A DNA stretch of 64,000 nt from Liolophura sinensis (GCF_032854445.1 NC_088300.1:53916984-53980983), one strand, 5' to 3'. Positions 12,101 through 27,100 are shown, counted from the stretch's first letter. Translations and numbers: made by a program. The notes: a model not told the origin generated them from the sequence alone.

Positions 12101-15100
12101 GTCTCCTTTGACTTCTTCACAGTGTTGCAAATGAGAAAAGTCTTCACTGTTTGAGATAATACTGCCTTGGTACATCAGACAAGTGCTAATTCCCGAACAG
12201 CAGAAGATTCTGATTGATGACAGAAAGCTCTGTACTTCCTCAATTTCCACAGTGCAGTCGTGGCGTCCTTCCTCAAACCTATAGTGTTTGATCAAACGTA
12301 TGATTCCATGTAGAACCTCAGGCGCGGACACCACATCTTGCAGCTTCAGACATTTTTCTGTCTGCTGACACTCAGACCTGCATGACTCTGTCAACTGTGC
12401 CTTCACCAATCTTGACAGAAGGCGGGGCCTGTGGCTGTCGGGAAGTTTGGCCCACAAGTCCATCTTATCAACATTTTCTTCTGGGTTTAGCAAGAAAACA
12501 AAATCGAGGTCTCCAGTAGCCCGTTTCTCCAAATATGAATTGTCAGAAACAACAATATCACATGACTTCTGAATGACACAGGCTTCGCCTTTTTTTCCCG
12601 GAAGATACAGTTTGCCTATTTGAACTTGTCCTTCAGACTTGCACAGCTTCTTGTACATTCCTTTCACTGCTTTCAATGCCGCCTTCATTTCGTTGGGTTC
12701 AAGGTCGTTATCCTGACAAGTTTCTCTTATCCGAAGAAGAACGTTGTTACTGACACCAACAGAGACCAATAGTTCGCAAAAGGGGCCCAACTCTTTAGGA
12801 AGCGTAAATAAATATGGAGTAATCTCTTTCACTGATTTCAGCTCCACCACCACTTGGTCTGGTTTAGCAAAGCATCCGTGATCCTTGATTATCACACAGG
12901 GTAAGTTATGAAGTATTTTCTTCAGGTCTTCGCTTAACTTCTTACTCTGAAGAAATGTGTATATGCCAGAGCAAATTTTCAACAGTGTGTCCAAGGTTTT
13001 GTGTTGATGCTTCTGCAGTTGTTTGTCATTGTTCATGCTCTGTACAATGTTACGCAAATTCTGAACAACTGCTTCGGAAGTTGGTTCTTTTTTGACACCC
13101 AATATATTCAAAATATGTTCTTTTCTCTTTTTGTCTTTTGGCACACAATACTCCCTGAAAACATCACAGCTTGACCACACCAGTTCTTGGTGTTCCGGCA
13201 ATGCTGAACCGTTAAAACAAGTCATTGATGGGGAAGATCTGTAACACGAAGCAATGGCTTGAAGCTCGTCACTCGCAGACTTGGAAACCAGGAACTTTAT
13301 ATTTTTAACTTTTTCAAGAAGAGCGGAATTTTCTTTTTGTTCACTAAACAAATTCTTTATTAAGCACTGGGATTTTTCAAGAATTGTCTTTTCTTCTCGC
13401 TCATTGCACCCACCTTCCTCAAGCTGTTTAGCCAGTTTCACAAACATGTCTGCCGACACCTTGTTGGTGAGTCCAGCTATAGTTAGCATGTGATACCATT
13501 CTTTTTCACAAAACGGTTCCGGGACAAACTGGTGCCTTTTCAGCATTGCCTTAAACAAATCATGTCTGTGATCATAAAAGAATGATGCTCTCTCTAATTT
13601 CTGGTTATAGGGAATGAATGACAGTTCTTGAAGGGCTGTCTGGAGAAAGGATAAGGTGCCGTCTCGGGCTTGTTGAATGAGGGCATCTCGGACGAATTCT
13701 AGATGAACAACCCTGGCTTTCTCGTCGAGGATGTCAAACGCTTTAAAAATGTACTTGCAATAGAATTCAATTTCAGAACAGTTGTTAAGTTCCAAGTAGC
13801 AGTACAGATTGGTGAGCACGCTGATTTCTTTCAAAAGCACCAACGATCCCTTCTGACACCATTTCTCCATACCAACGGAAGGTACAGTTTTCGGGAGGAC
13901 TATTGCTTTAACACCATTAATCTCAACCCCTTCGTCGTATACCGTCAAAAAAAACGGCATCTGTGCTAAAAGGACTTTGTGGTTTGGGATGTTCTTCACT
14001 TGTTCTAAGTGATCTGAAAAATACTGCAAAATTCCCTTGCAAACCTCAGGTATCAAAAGACTGATGACACTGCCTTTCATTGACGAAGACAATGTTTTTG
14101 TTATGCAGGTCAGAATGTCTCCTGCATCGGATAAATCAACTACCAATTCATTCGGAAGCGTAACAGTCTTGAGTAGCCACTCCATCTCATTATCAAACTT
14201 CTTAAAGATATAAAACCCCGCTTTACGCAAATGGTTAGAAATCATCCAAAAACTGTCCCTCATTACTTGATCAGCAAAACTTACAGGAACCAGATAGAGG
14301 CTTTCCTGTCCCTTTTGTGTCCTCGTGGCAGGTAACAAAGACCACGATAGAATGTCATTCAATGAACGGAGCATTGATTTCTGAGTTGCCTTCCCTTTTA
14401 AAGGCAGGGCTTTTTCGGTCAGATAATTCCAAACTGACTGCAACCACAACTCAGCAGGCGCTCTCCTATCACCCCAATGCACCGGTTGATTCCTCCCAAA
14501 CACAGACTCCTCCAACTCAAAAGGCAACAGCTTACTAAAATCTGTAATCTTAAAAGGTTTGACTTGCTGGACATTTTCCAGCTTTTCATCGTACAATCCC
14601 AGGATACTTATGGCAGATTGGTGAAGAAAGCTACCGGCGGAATGTGGAACTATCAGTGAGTATTGTGATACAAAAACTTTCTCAGACTCTCTGAAAACCC
14701 GCAAAGTTTCATCACAGGTCAACAGTAGCGGTAACCCCTCCAGAGACTCATTCAGCTTGTCACACTTTTTGCAGTATGACAATAGTTCAAAGAAACTGTC
14801 TTTTGTTTTTAAATTTGTCTGTCCTAGAGGACATGGAAGGTTGCCTATGACGCAAAGAGTGTGCTCATCTGAGTATGTTCCCAAAAAAATCACAACTGAT
14901 TCTGGTGAGACCACTTTTACGCCAATTTTGGCTTCACAAAAGTTTTTGTAAATCTGCAGTGGAGTGCTGACAAGATTGAAATCCAGGGCCAGTAAGAGAG
15001 ACGCCATTGTTGAAGACCGTCGTGACGGTTTCCTAGCTCTTTCCACTATGCCATATCCATAGAAACCCGACACAGTTTCGTCGTACTGTGTTTTCAAAGT

Positions 15101-18100
15101 ATTGAAGAATGCTTCAAGTTCATGTTGTCCAGTTGGCGGCAGCCATTTCTTCACGACCTCCTTCCCAGATTGGGTTTTGTGTGTCACACAGAGCACACGA
15201 CTGGATGTGGAATTAAGATGTTTGTAAACTGCTAAGCACAAATCCTTCCAGTAGAGGTCGGTAGCCTTCTTATTTAGAGGAAAAAATCCATGGTACTGTT
15301 CAATGGAACCTTGTACTGAATGAGTTTCTTGAAACAGTACTTCTTTTAAATCCACAATGCCTGAGGCATACAAATGTGCTAACAATTGCTCACCTAAAGC
15401 TTTGTTCCATTTTGTTCTAACATCTCCATGTGGCGAATTGTACAGGTGTCTTCGTTGTTCATAGTCCAATGCAAAGTCCCCATCAATGTGCACAGGCAGT
15501 CCTGTTAGCACTGGCAGAGGAAGGCCACAGAAAGCCTTACATTCTCTCTGTCTTTTCTGTATTAGCGGAAATGCCACGCCACCAATGGGCAAATGATTTA
15601 GTGTTTTTTGACTGATGGCTACCTTTAACTCATCTGGAACTTCTTTGGGATTTTCAAACCCAATCCTTTGCTTCACAAACCACCGTTCTGACGTCTGCTC
15701 TTCCTGTATTTCTACGAAGTATTTCACCTCTGTTGTGGTCACATTTTCAACAGACAATCCTGATTGTAATTCAGTGATAACATTTTGGCGTTGTAAATGT
15801 ATTTGTTTCTTCTGCTTTAAACTGTCTTCGTCCAAGCTGACTTTGATTTCATATACCGTTTTCAGAGTCCCGTCCTGCGTTACGTCAATAATCTTGATAG
15901 AGTGTACATTTTTGGTAAATAACAAGGCTTCTTTACCTTCTTTCTTGAATTCCTTAAAAAGAGCATTCAATTTATTCACCGATATTGGTTCATTTTTGAT
16001 CTCCGATTTTTCGGCCATACTCACGTTTCTTAAAGGAAATCTGAACAATGTACCAACGGTATTCTGATTAAGAATACTTTCCGGATAACAAGCAAACGAG
16101 TCCGGAAATCGCTTGCGAATCAGAGGTAGATTTTGCCATTTCATGCCACTCAACATTGGAGACATGTTTGGTATGTATTTGCGATTTGGATCAAATGCAC
16201 ACAATATTTCCTCTGTCTGCCTTTTGATCAGAAAAGACGGAACATCCGTCAAATGGTAAACCACGTTGAAGCCAATTCCATATTTCCCCGTTTTCAAAGG
16301 GTCATCTCTCTTGCTTCCCTTCCCAAGACTTTGAATTCCTTCCAAATCTTCGTCAGTAAAGGCTGCATCATTGTACACACACAAAGCAGGGCCTTGCAGT
16401 TCCTTCCATTCTTCAGAAAAAATCTTTTTACTCTCGTGAGATCTCCAGTCTTTAATGAACTGTATCTCTGTAGCACCAGCATCATCCGCATTCTGCAGAA
16501 GTTCTTTCAAAATTGTTGAATCACAAGGATAACCCTGTAATATTCCTTTTAGTCTGTTTGTGAGATCTTCCTTTTGACCAAACGGAATTTGAATGCCCTC
16601 AGCATTCTGAGATAAACACCAGTGCTGCTTGGTTTTTACTCCCAGCAGTTCGGCCGTTTCTTTGGAGACACTGGCGTGAACGTATCTCATCACTCCACTG
16701 GAATCCTTTATCCAAGAACAATCATCAAAGCACAGCATTTCCGACAAACAGAGTTTACCCTCTTTGTCTGGTAGCATTATTTCATTGAGGTCCTCTTTTA
16801 ACAGGGTGCTATGTTCAGATTCTACTGTCTCAACCAGAGCTGTCAGCATCCTAATCAAAAGGCGTATAGTGCTCAAGTCAAGTGTGGCGTGGTTGTATTT
16901 CTCGTAGAACTTCTGAAGACTTTGCACATAATCAAAACGACTAAAGTTTTTCTTTACACCAAGTAAATGCATTGTGTTTGGGTACAGTCTGCTATACCTT
17001 TCACTCAACTTAGACAAATACGGAGAGCATTTATAGTTGAACTCGATGGCTAGAGACTGAGGAGACACGTGTTCCTTCTCATGAAAAATACTGTTTAATT
17101 CTGTTATTGCCCTCATCCACCCCGGGATTTCTGTAGATTCTGTGCAACACTTCTCCAAAAAGACATACACCTGTTCATAAATCTTTTCTAAATTACTTAG
17201 GTCATCAGTGGAGAGCTCAGATGTTTCAACTTTCGTTAAAGCTTGCATATGCTTAACCAAGTCAACCACAGAAACTTCACTTAATATTCCAAGCTTTTTC
17301 AGAACAGCATTTGAACCAAGTCCTAGCCCGTAACAATTCAATACTAATCTCTGAGAACCTACAAGGTGATTCTCTTGCGCAAGGTACAGATTTCTTGGAC
17401 ACTCAAACGTTGGTCCCCCGTCTGCTTTCCACTGAAGTGATGAAGGCCAATGTGCAGGACGGTGCAGTACAGGAAGAAATCGTAGTGTGTTCAGCTTATC
17501 CTTGTCATCTGCAGTGAGATCCAGAGAATTTGTTCTGTTCATTTTCACAAGAACACGAATCAGGGCGTTGAACATACTGAGAGCTTTATCTGGCTGATGC
17601 TGACTTAGTCGTTCAATTGTACTTGCCCTACCTAGAACTTCTGCCGGAGGCAAGATGTCCTTTAACATTCCTAATTCTTTCAGGACATCCAGTATCAGGG
17701 GGTTACAGAACGTGATCTTATTTCCAACAGGAAATCGATTTTCCGAATCATCATAGAGGCAAGCTATTTCTCCCTCTGGATGTATCAGATCACAGGGCAT
17801 ACACAGTGATCCACAGTAGTCCACCGGAATACAACGTGTTTCTTTCAAAGCTCTCAATAGGATTGGGTCTCTACTCTTCAGAGCATGAAGCACCAACACA
17901 TCTCTCTGTTCGGGTTCTATTTCTTCTATTTTTGGCAGGAAAAGTTTCGTGTAAAATTGATGAATAGAGAATGTGTTTTTATCAACAAGCTGGCTTCGTC
18001 CAAACCTAGAAAAGCATTTTTGGATATCTTCGGGGAGGTCGACGGCAATCTTTTCTGTTTTCTTTAAAAGTTTATTAAAAACTTCAAAAGCCACTTGTCC

Positions 18101-21100
18101 GGTCTTCCCAGTATCAAATCGAAATTTGCTTTCGAGGAATACAGCATTTTGCATGTTGGTGAACCTATCTCTGCCTGGAAGTATTTCTTGCTGATCAGAT
18201 GACAGAGAGCCATAGAATCCGCGAAGAAGAGGCTCCAGGTAAGCGTCGCAGTTTGTTTCTGTTGGCCATAGCTCGAACATCTGCTGGTGCCCTTTGGCTG
18301 CTAGCAGTTGTAGGGCGTTGATATAGGATTTTGCCAACGAGTCTTCAAGGAGAATTTCATTCCACTCGCTCCCAAGGTTTTTCTTTTCATCGACATTTTT
18401 TTCAGACAGACGACGTCGATCAGATGTCACAGAAAAACTTCCGTTGATCAGAACAGGAAGTTTTGTGGGTATTGGCAATGGCAGATAGCAATAGACCAGC
18501 CCGTGTTTTAAAAATCCTGTGGGGCTCTTTTCAATAGGTATGGCTTCGTAAGACTGATTCCCTGTCGTTTGAACTGGGATGACCACACTCGCTTCAGGAT
18601 GAAGGGCTTCCATTTCTCGGTTTACTGACAGAAAATGAGAAACTCTTTGACCCCCCTCTGAATTACCCTTAAGCCAAGTAACTTCAGTTTTTCTTTCACA
18701 TGCCGGTTTCAAATTAAGCATCTCACATTTTTCATTGTCGTTAATCATTTGGACCATTATCATATGGTCATTATTCGACTTAGAAACTTCAAACAACGGA
18801 GTTTGTGTTGATGCATCAGTTTCCGTACTTGACAGATGGAAAAACTTGATGTTCGTCACATTTCGGGTGAACATGAGTAAATTCCCGGCACATTCTAAAG
18901 ACATTTGCAACAGTTTGATCATTTCTCTCTGATTGTAGTGTAGATTGCTGATCTGACTTCGGTGGGCCTGGTCAGACGTTCTCAGTGGAAAACGAAACAG
19001 CGTTCCCTGGAAATTCAAAGCGTCCTCTGTGTCAAAGTCACAACCGAATACACCGTTATATGGTTGAAACTGTTCTCTCAGCCGATTAACCATTCTTCTG
19101 TTTTTCCTAATGTTCATTTTTAATCCAGGTTTGCCAAGAAAAGTCTCATGAGGATCAAAGATGACAAAAAGATCCCTGCTAACAAAACTTGGCACATCTG
19201 TTAAGTTGTACACTGCGTTGAATCCTAATCCAAATTTACCAATCTTGGCAGCTTTGTACAGCTTAGTAGCCCCGCTTATTTTGGTGATGTTCTGAAAGTC
19301 TTCATCCGTGAACACTGCGTTGTTGTAGGTCCAAAGCGCTGGGCCTTGGCACTCCGCCATGTTTTTATGTATCAGTCGATTTCGGAAATTTGCATTCTGT
19401 CGTTCATCATAAAGAAAACACACTCTAGTTGCCCCGGCGTCATCAGCATTCTGGACAAGCTCTTTTATGACTGCAACCCCATCCGTGTAATGCTGTATTA
19501 GGTTTCTCAGGCGTCTCGTCAGGGGTTCTAACTGGCCGTAATTCATGTCTAATTCCTGAGCATCAAGCAATTTGTCCATGAGGGGTGACACTCCCAGGGA
19601 ATAAGCAAGTTCACGTGGGACATGTCTGTGTACAATATGCAAGTCTCTATCATCAGCTGAAATGTCCTCCACACTGATCCACTCGGAAGAGTCATAATAA
19701 ACACACTGATTGGCTGGCATCATTTTGAAACATTCGTCTTTACCAGCAACTTCCACCGGAATTAAAATCCTGGCTGCTTCCAGCAGATTTCCTTCCTCAA
19801 CATAGGCTGACAAGTGGTGTAACATCCTGAGAACAATCTGGATATCACGATGTACCTTTGCTTTTTGTCTTGCTTTTGGCTTTGAGTACTTTTTTTCTAT
19901 CATATGAAGAACGTCTAACATCATCTCTTGATCCTGATTTCTATGACACCCAAAAAACAAGAAGAAATCCTTCAAATCACGCATATCTACCGGCAGACAC
20001 ACCATGTATGGTGCCAGATCCAGGTCTTCATTTGCTTGCTCAACATAGATCTTTTGAGAAGAACTGAATTCTTTACCATTCCAAATCCACTTACATGTAC
20101 GATCAATTTTTTGGTCATTCATTTCTGACCAAATAGCTTGATAACTGAATTTCTGAAGTTCTCTGTAAATTTTTTTCACAGCCGTTACGAAGAAATCCAC
20201 ATTATCTGGATCGAAATTCCTCATAGTGATCTTCATTTGTTCTAGTAGCTTGGATAATGAAGGAGGGCGACTCAGTTCTAACATCTGCACCAAATTTGAC
20301 TTTTGAGTCTGTGTCAGATCATCTGGCAACACTGTAATTGGCATAACTGAGCCAATCAAATTTTGATATCTTTTGTCCATTGCCTCTGAAGGTTTAGCTA
20401 GAAATCCAGTTGAAGAAAACCAAGGCATTTTTTGTGGAAAATGACTTGGTCTGTCTCTCTTAATTGGCAAGATTGCCACTGTTTTAAGTTTATCCACAAT
20501 TCTTGATGACAGATCAGTCCGATCCGCTATGGCAGATATTACTGCACGACATTTTCGGTGCAGCACGTCGTGCTCTTTTTCTGTCTGCATCTTTTCCAGC
20601 TTTACAGCACAAGAAAGTAGATCCTGTTCTGTTGGCCTACTCTTTAAGCCTAGACTCCGAAGTATGTGTGTATAGTTTTCCCATTCTTTGCCTGGAAACA
20701 CATCTTCTCCCACAAACAGATCCCTCAGTTTAGGTATTGTCGGATCAAACAACTCTGATAGCTTTCGCAGCGTTTTTTCATCATCTGTACATGGTATAAA
20801 GGAAATATTTCCAACCAAATCCCAAACTTCTTTGTTCAAACCTGATGGATTGGAAAGGATATGTTCCATGAAATGAATCACCTGGGAACGCCTGTACGTG
20901 TTGGGCTCTAGCCGCATCTTTTGAAGTACTAGCAACACCAGATCTCCGCGGTTAAGCTGCTGAACGCCAAGCTTTGCACCCAGGCTTTTTTCTGCCAATG
21001 ATCCATACTTTATCAGTTTACAAGGAAAGGTGATCGGGATGACCTCTTCAGGAGCAGACTTTTGCAGTTCTTGAACAGAAACATGGCTGATATTTTCATT

Positions 21101-24100
21101 AGGGCCAAGAGCTTCAAATAATCGAAGAGAAGTAAGGAGTCTGTGTTCTTGAGTTGTAAACACTTTGTCACAACTGGCAATGAATGTCACAAATTCTGAT
21201 CTCTGCTCTTTTGTTAGTGACAGGTCCATTGTGTCATGGGTGTAGTCTCTCGCAGTAGACAAAGCTTGCAGAACTGAGCAGGCTGTCGGCTCAAGGATAA
21301 ACACACCAATAACATTTGGGTGCTTCAACACTTCTGGTACAACTTCTGTCAACACCTGGACGCCCATTTTCTTAACAACAGATTCCACAACATCTGACAA
21401 AACTGTCTTGCCATATCTCTTTAGGACATTCACTGGAGGACACTGAAGTTTTTCAAGAGTAACTCCAAATGCTGTTGAGATGGGGAGAAGGGTCACTCCT
21501 TGAAACTCGTGAAGGTTAGATGGGAATTCTGAGCACAATGCCTTCCAGACATTGGTTATCCACAGCTTGATACCTTCCCTATTTTGCCCACCAAAGATCT
21601 TAGTCACCTGTTCTATAAGCTTTCGGAAGTCATCCTTCCTGACAGGTCTCAGTTGTGTCTTCCCTGAATTAACCAACAGAAAATAAGTCAAAATGGTTGC
21701 ATAAGGTAACAGTGACCTAAATTCTAGTTTACTACCTGCAAATGCAAATGTGCCAGAAAATAGCAACAAGAATGGAAGATGAGCTAGAATCAGTGACTGT
21801 GGGTATTGATGCCCTGCTGTTGACTATTATACAACATATGTATACTCAAGTATAATGTAGAGAAACTTCAAGTATAATGTACAAACACATGAATGTCTGA
21901 TAGATCAGAAGATATGCCCCAACCACGAGCGCCCCGCACGCAGAATATACAGTAACCTATGGATTTCATGTACTCAATGGAACATGTGATTCTCCTGTAG
22001 TTGGTTTGGAAGCTATGAGCAAATTAAAAAAAACATGACCCTGTACATATAGAACTGCTGTATGGCCATTCTCTTTTCAACCTGGTTTCCTCGCTTGATT
22101 TGAATGAGAACCATACAATGCCTCTGCACACAAAATTTTTTAAACAGAATTGAGCAATATTATTTAGTGGTTATTGCACATAGACCAAAGACAATCAAAG
22201 AAAACCCTCAATCTGCAAAAACTTATGAATAAACCAGGCTAGTTTGTTAACTTGTATATTCTAAGTATCACCTGTGAGTTTCATGTAAAATGTTATGAAA
22301 ACTGAACAATATTTTGAGCAGTTTTTGCATGCCAGCAACAAACAATCAGAATCAAAGAAACTGTTACATGTGCAAAACACTGCCACCGAAAGCATCTAAT
22401 CTCCCTCTCACACAACCTCTCCTTACTTAGTGCAGGCAAGTTAATAATCTAAACAGATACAATAGGGCTTCCAGCCAAAGGTTTGAACCCCTGAACATTC
22501 CCACAAACATCATACCTGACTGAATTAAGATCTTCAGTTTCTTTTCCAGGCCATCCGGAAATTGATGTATTGGAGATTCAGTCAAAAACTGATTTTCTAA
22601 ACCTGGGAACAAACATCTGTCAAAGGTTTTCGTGGCACTGAACTTGGTCTCCTCTCTCTGTTAAAATAAAAGTTTTATTTCTGAGCGGCCAAATCCTGGC
22701 AGTGCCAAGACTTTTTTCGTTTCAATTTGATAAACACAAAACTATACTTTGCAACATTAAAATCACAGGCAATTTGTATGGAAGCACTTGTGTGATAAAT
22801 GTATATAAAGATGTTGCTATCCTGATTATTGCAAATAGAGGCCAGATGAAAGTGATAGGAAGCAAACTAAGAATGAAAATAAATATTTATTTAATTCTGT
22901 ATTATTAGCTTATATACAATATTATATACTATATACTCATTTCTATACAATGAAATGTAACAAATGTCAGGTCACAAATTATAGATAGTGCTGCACAAAA
23001 CATTTTCAATTTCAATTTCATTCGAAATTTGTCAACAGCTAGCATGCAACTTATCAAATGGGCTTTGTGGCTTTGTGACTTGGACTTTTCAAGCGTACAT
23101 GAAGCAAACAGCATTTAATTAGATATCTGTGGGAGTTTTTTACTTTTTTGAACATCCAAATGGCACAAAAGTCATTATTTGCTGAAGTTGGTTAGAGACA
23201 ATATTTCCAAAAAGGATTTTCACATGATTCGGAAAATCCATTAACACTTGTACGGACTAGAATGTTACTTAGTTTGGCTTCATATAGATTGTTTCATGAA
23301 CCATTTGTGATGTGCATTGATTGCACTAATGGTACATCCAGTTTGAATGGAGAAATGTAACGATCACAGTGGACATGAAAATGCATGTGGGTTTAGGTGG
23401 GGCTGTTATTTTGAGGCAAAATAGGTTTGATAGGAATAAGTGGCGAAACAACACCAACATCAGGGGTTCATAGAAGTCGTCGGGAAGAGCCAGTATTCGG
23501 TCTGTCATTTCAATAAAAAAAACTCAATAACTGGTTATAATTGATCAATTTGAGGTCGTGTTTTGATAGAAATATTCAAAAGTTCAATTTGAACATATTC
23601 AAAGTTCCGTGAAGGAAACTGCGTTACGAGTTATCTCTCTTTCACAGATATTTTCATGACCCTCTCCGTTGATTAGATTTAAGAAGTACAATTTTTGGAA
23701 GCTGAAGGGCGTATGAAATCAAACATGAAACATGGTAAATTTCTTTGGTCTCTGCCAAATAGGCTTTCACCGATAATTTGACATACTTCGGCTTCCGGTC
23801 GTTCTATTTATGACTTAGCGTTGCGCGAATGACTGCATGTGAACGCACGCGGTCTGACTGGTTTCCTTCTCCTGACACCAGTATCAACTAGCCATAGGAG
23901 CCAGCTTGAGTCCCTATATAGGCAGTGATAATTACTTCAGTCAGTGAAGTATAGCAACGTACTAAAATATTCAATTTTTGTATCTCAAATGGTATGTCGG
24001 AACAAAAAACCCCTCAATTTCAGTGGAAAAAACTATGCACCCCTGAATACAGGTAGGCCACATAGGTGGCCTCTTTCGCTATCACCGGAGAGTAGTGCCT

Positions 24101-27100
24101 GATAGCACAGAGGCTTTCCCCTGCCTGTTGGTTTCAGTAAATGAGCATCAATCACCGTTCACAGCACTGCTTATTGCTGTTGTATACTGTTGTGTGAGTG
24201 AATAAATCTGATCCGAATGTACATGCATTTGGTTTGAAACAAGGAAATACACACTTATTATGGCCGATCAATGATTGGCAGAAGTATGCAAGCTGCAATG
24301 CCATTACTGTACATAGAAAAGTTTTCAGAAACTGACTTCAGAAACAGCAAAAGTAAGGGTGACTAGAGAGCCTATAACGAGTATCAACCTTGTTGACAGG
24401 AAGATGAGTATTTCCCTCCCTCAACGAAGTGTCATCAAAATCTGCACAGTAATTTGGGGGGAGACATATGGACAAAATTGTGTCTACACGCAGACGCATG
24501 GGCAGGCAGGGTGATTCCATTTTACCCACCTCCCTAATGTGACGTGGGAAATGAACGAAACACACACACAACTTGTGGTGGCCAGGTCTTTATGTGTATA
24601 ATTTTCTTTACTGGTCCCATGAATACCCCCCCCCCCCCACCCCACCCCCCACCCCCCTCCCTGTTGACCAGGAACACACCAGGAGATACACTGCGTATCC
24701 AGACCAGAATACCGGTACATCACACAGTCAAGACATCTGTGTCTACGAGATTTCGCTCAGAACTCGGCAGTTAAATAATATAAAGCACTCCTTTCAGGAT
24801 AGCTGCAGACGGAGAGGCGAGAAGTGACGTCATACAAACTGCATCATAGCATGACATATCCCAGGCGTGTCATAACAAACTATATGTGGTATAATAATAT
24901 AAGTTATCCGCATGTTCAGAAAGATATATGGGGATTTAAACCCTAGGTGTTTTATGGAATGCGGGGTCACAAAGAAAAATGTCATTCTGCGCAGTAATTT
25001 AGATACACTGGGTATAATATTAGTATCACAAAGAAAAATGACGCCAGTCTGCTCAGTAATTCAACTATGCAAGGATAAAATCTCATATACCCCTAGTGGG
25101 CATGGCCTGAATTTCTGACAAGTGTATGTCAACATTTTAACCCACCTGATCAGCCAGTGGCAATCAAGAATGTCCTTTTTTAGGCTTAAACCTCTTACAA
25201 AACTAACAAATGACTTAAAGCCATTCATTCTTACCTGGTCTTGGAATGTTGTGAAAGTACCATCAGACAGTGGAAGAAGTCTTATTCCCCACAGGTCATC
25301 AAAGTCTTTGTTATCTACGAGATCCTCCATGATAAAGTTCAGAAGGTGCAGCTTTTGGAAATCACTCTCTTGTTCATATGCTAAGGTTTTCTTCAGCACA
25401 TTTCTAACAAATCTTGGTGTGACCTGCTTCATTTTATTCCCAACAAAATGACGGACTGTGTCAAATAGACCTTCTGGCACACAAGTCACTGTTATTCCCA
25501 GATGCTTTAGAATTCCTAAAACTTTCTCTGGAACATCTGACTTGTCCTTACAAAACACAGCTTCTCCGAACGTCACCCATTTGCCCCCACCTTCTTCTGA
25601 GAAGAAACATGGCTTGGTAAGGATGTGTTCGTAGAAGCCCTGAACCACACACACCCACATGTTGGACGCAGACCCTACTGAGGGGAATGCCTTGTAAACA
25701 GCCTGCACATAGTCCTGTGGATTTTTTTGTTTCTTGGAGGTCTCTATCAACTCGTCAATCAGCAAAGAGTAAACCTTTGGGACAGCTTCTGTCAACAGAC
25801 CACGGTTCCAGCGACAAGATTTATCCCTTTGGCTGTCCCAGCCTTGGTGCTCCTCATCTGCTGTTGGCCATTTTAGATGGTGTCGGTTGGAGCTGAGAGC
25901 AAAATACCCATTGACATGCACAGGGAGCCCAGTCAGACTGTTATGCTGAAGTGGGAGGGGTAGAAAACAGTACACATGACCTTGTAGAGCAGTTTCCATT
26001 AATTTCATGTCCAGAATGGTTTTTCTTGTCAACAATGGGACATCTACGACAGAAACTCCCACAAATGGTGGATAGGACAGGGCAGGATCGTCTGACAGAG
26101 CCCTCAGGGAAGAAGACATTTCATCTCTCCCCAACTTTATTGACTTCACAGTCCAGTTCAAACGAAAATTCAGTCCAGAAGAATGATCTTTGACTTCACA
26201 ATTCACTGAACTTGTCCATACTGAGGTTGACTCTGCTGCCAAAGCCTGGTTAAGGATCTCTTTTTGATCTTTTCGTTGTTTTGCACTTTCATCAGTAAGA
26301 CAAACACTGAAGGACAATTTGGGGGTCGCCTTCCCCTGTTGAGGACTCCAAATTTCAACACACTCCAGAGACTTTAGAAAGACAAGAACTATCATCATCT
26401 CAGTTCTGAAACATTTTAGGAGATCACACACTCTTCCATCATCATAAACCACGGGTGACAAGTCAGAGCAAGACTGTCGTAATGGGAATCGGAACACAGT
26501 TCCATCAAAGCCATCTGTTGTAGCTCTATCCAAACTGGACATATCCAGCACTTTCCCAAACACCTGTCTCATGCACTGCACTGTTTTGCTCTTCAGGTTA
26601 GAAAGCCGATAGGTCGCACACACTCTGTGCTCTAGCTTGCTTGGATCAAGAAGAAGCAGTGTGTCCCCGCTGGTGATGCTTGGGAAGTCTTCAAGGATAA
26701 AAAACAACAAAAAATAAGAATCACAACTTTCACTTTGTGTGCCTGACGTTTGCCTTTAAACTTGATAACCTCCCTGAATATTTAGCATGTTTAGGGGAAG
26801 AGTTACATCTGCAATATTATACAAGACACTGTCTTATCAAGTCTCTATCAAACTTTAATGAAAAATTCTTATTTTAATCTGTTCTCACGTACATTATGCT
26901 TAACACCAGAGTGAATCATCCTTCCAAACCAACAGAAAGAAACACTTATTTGCACATTTTTCAAATAACCACTGGAGGTATGGTTATCTCTTTTTGTAAA
27001 AAGATAATTGCAAATTTTGCTACTTCAAATGGGAAAAGGAACAAAGTCACCCAACATATGTTAATATAAAGTTAATGTCCTTATGCAAGCTATCTGAAAA

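Noticed and set aside
21664-21769. Upstream extension of the giant open frame with an ATG at 21769
   Set aside because: An acceptor at 21664 joins in phase with a good exon 5 donor and restores family sequence, so the extension is intronic.
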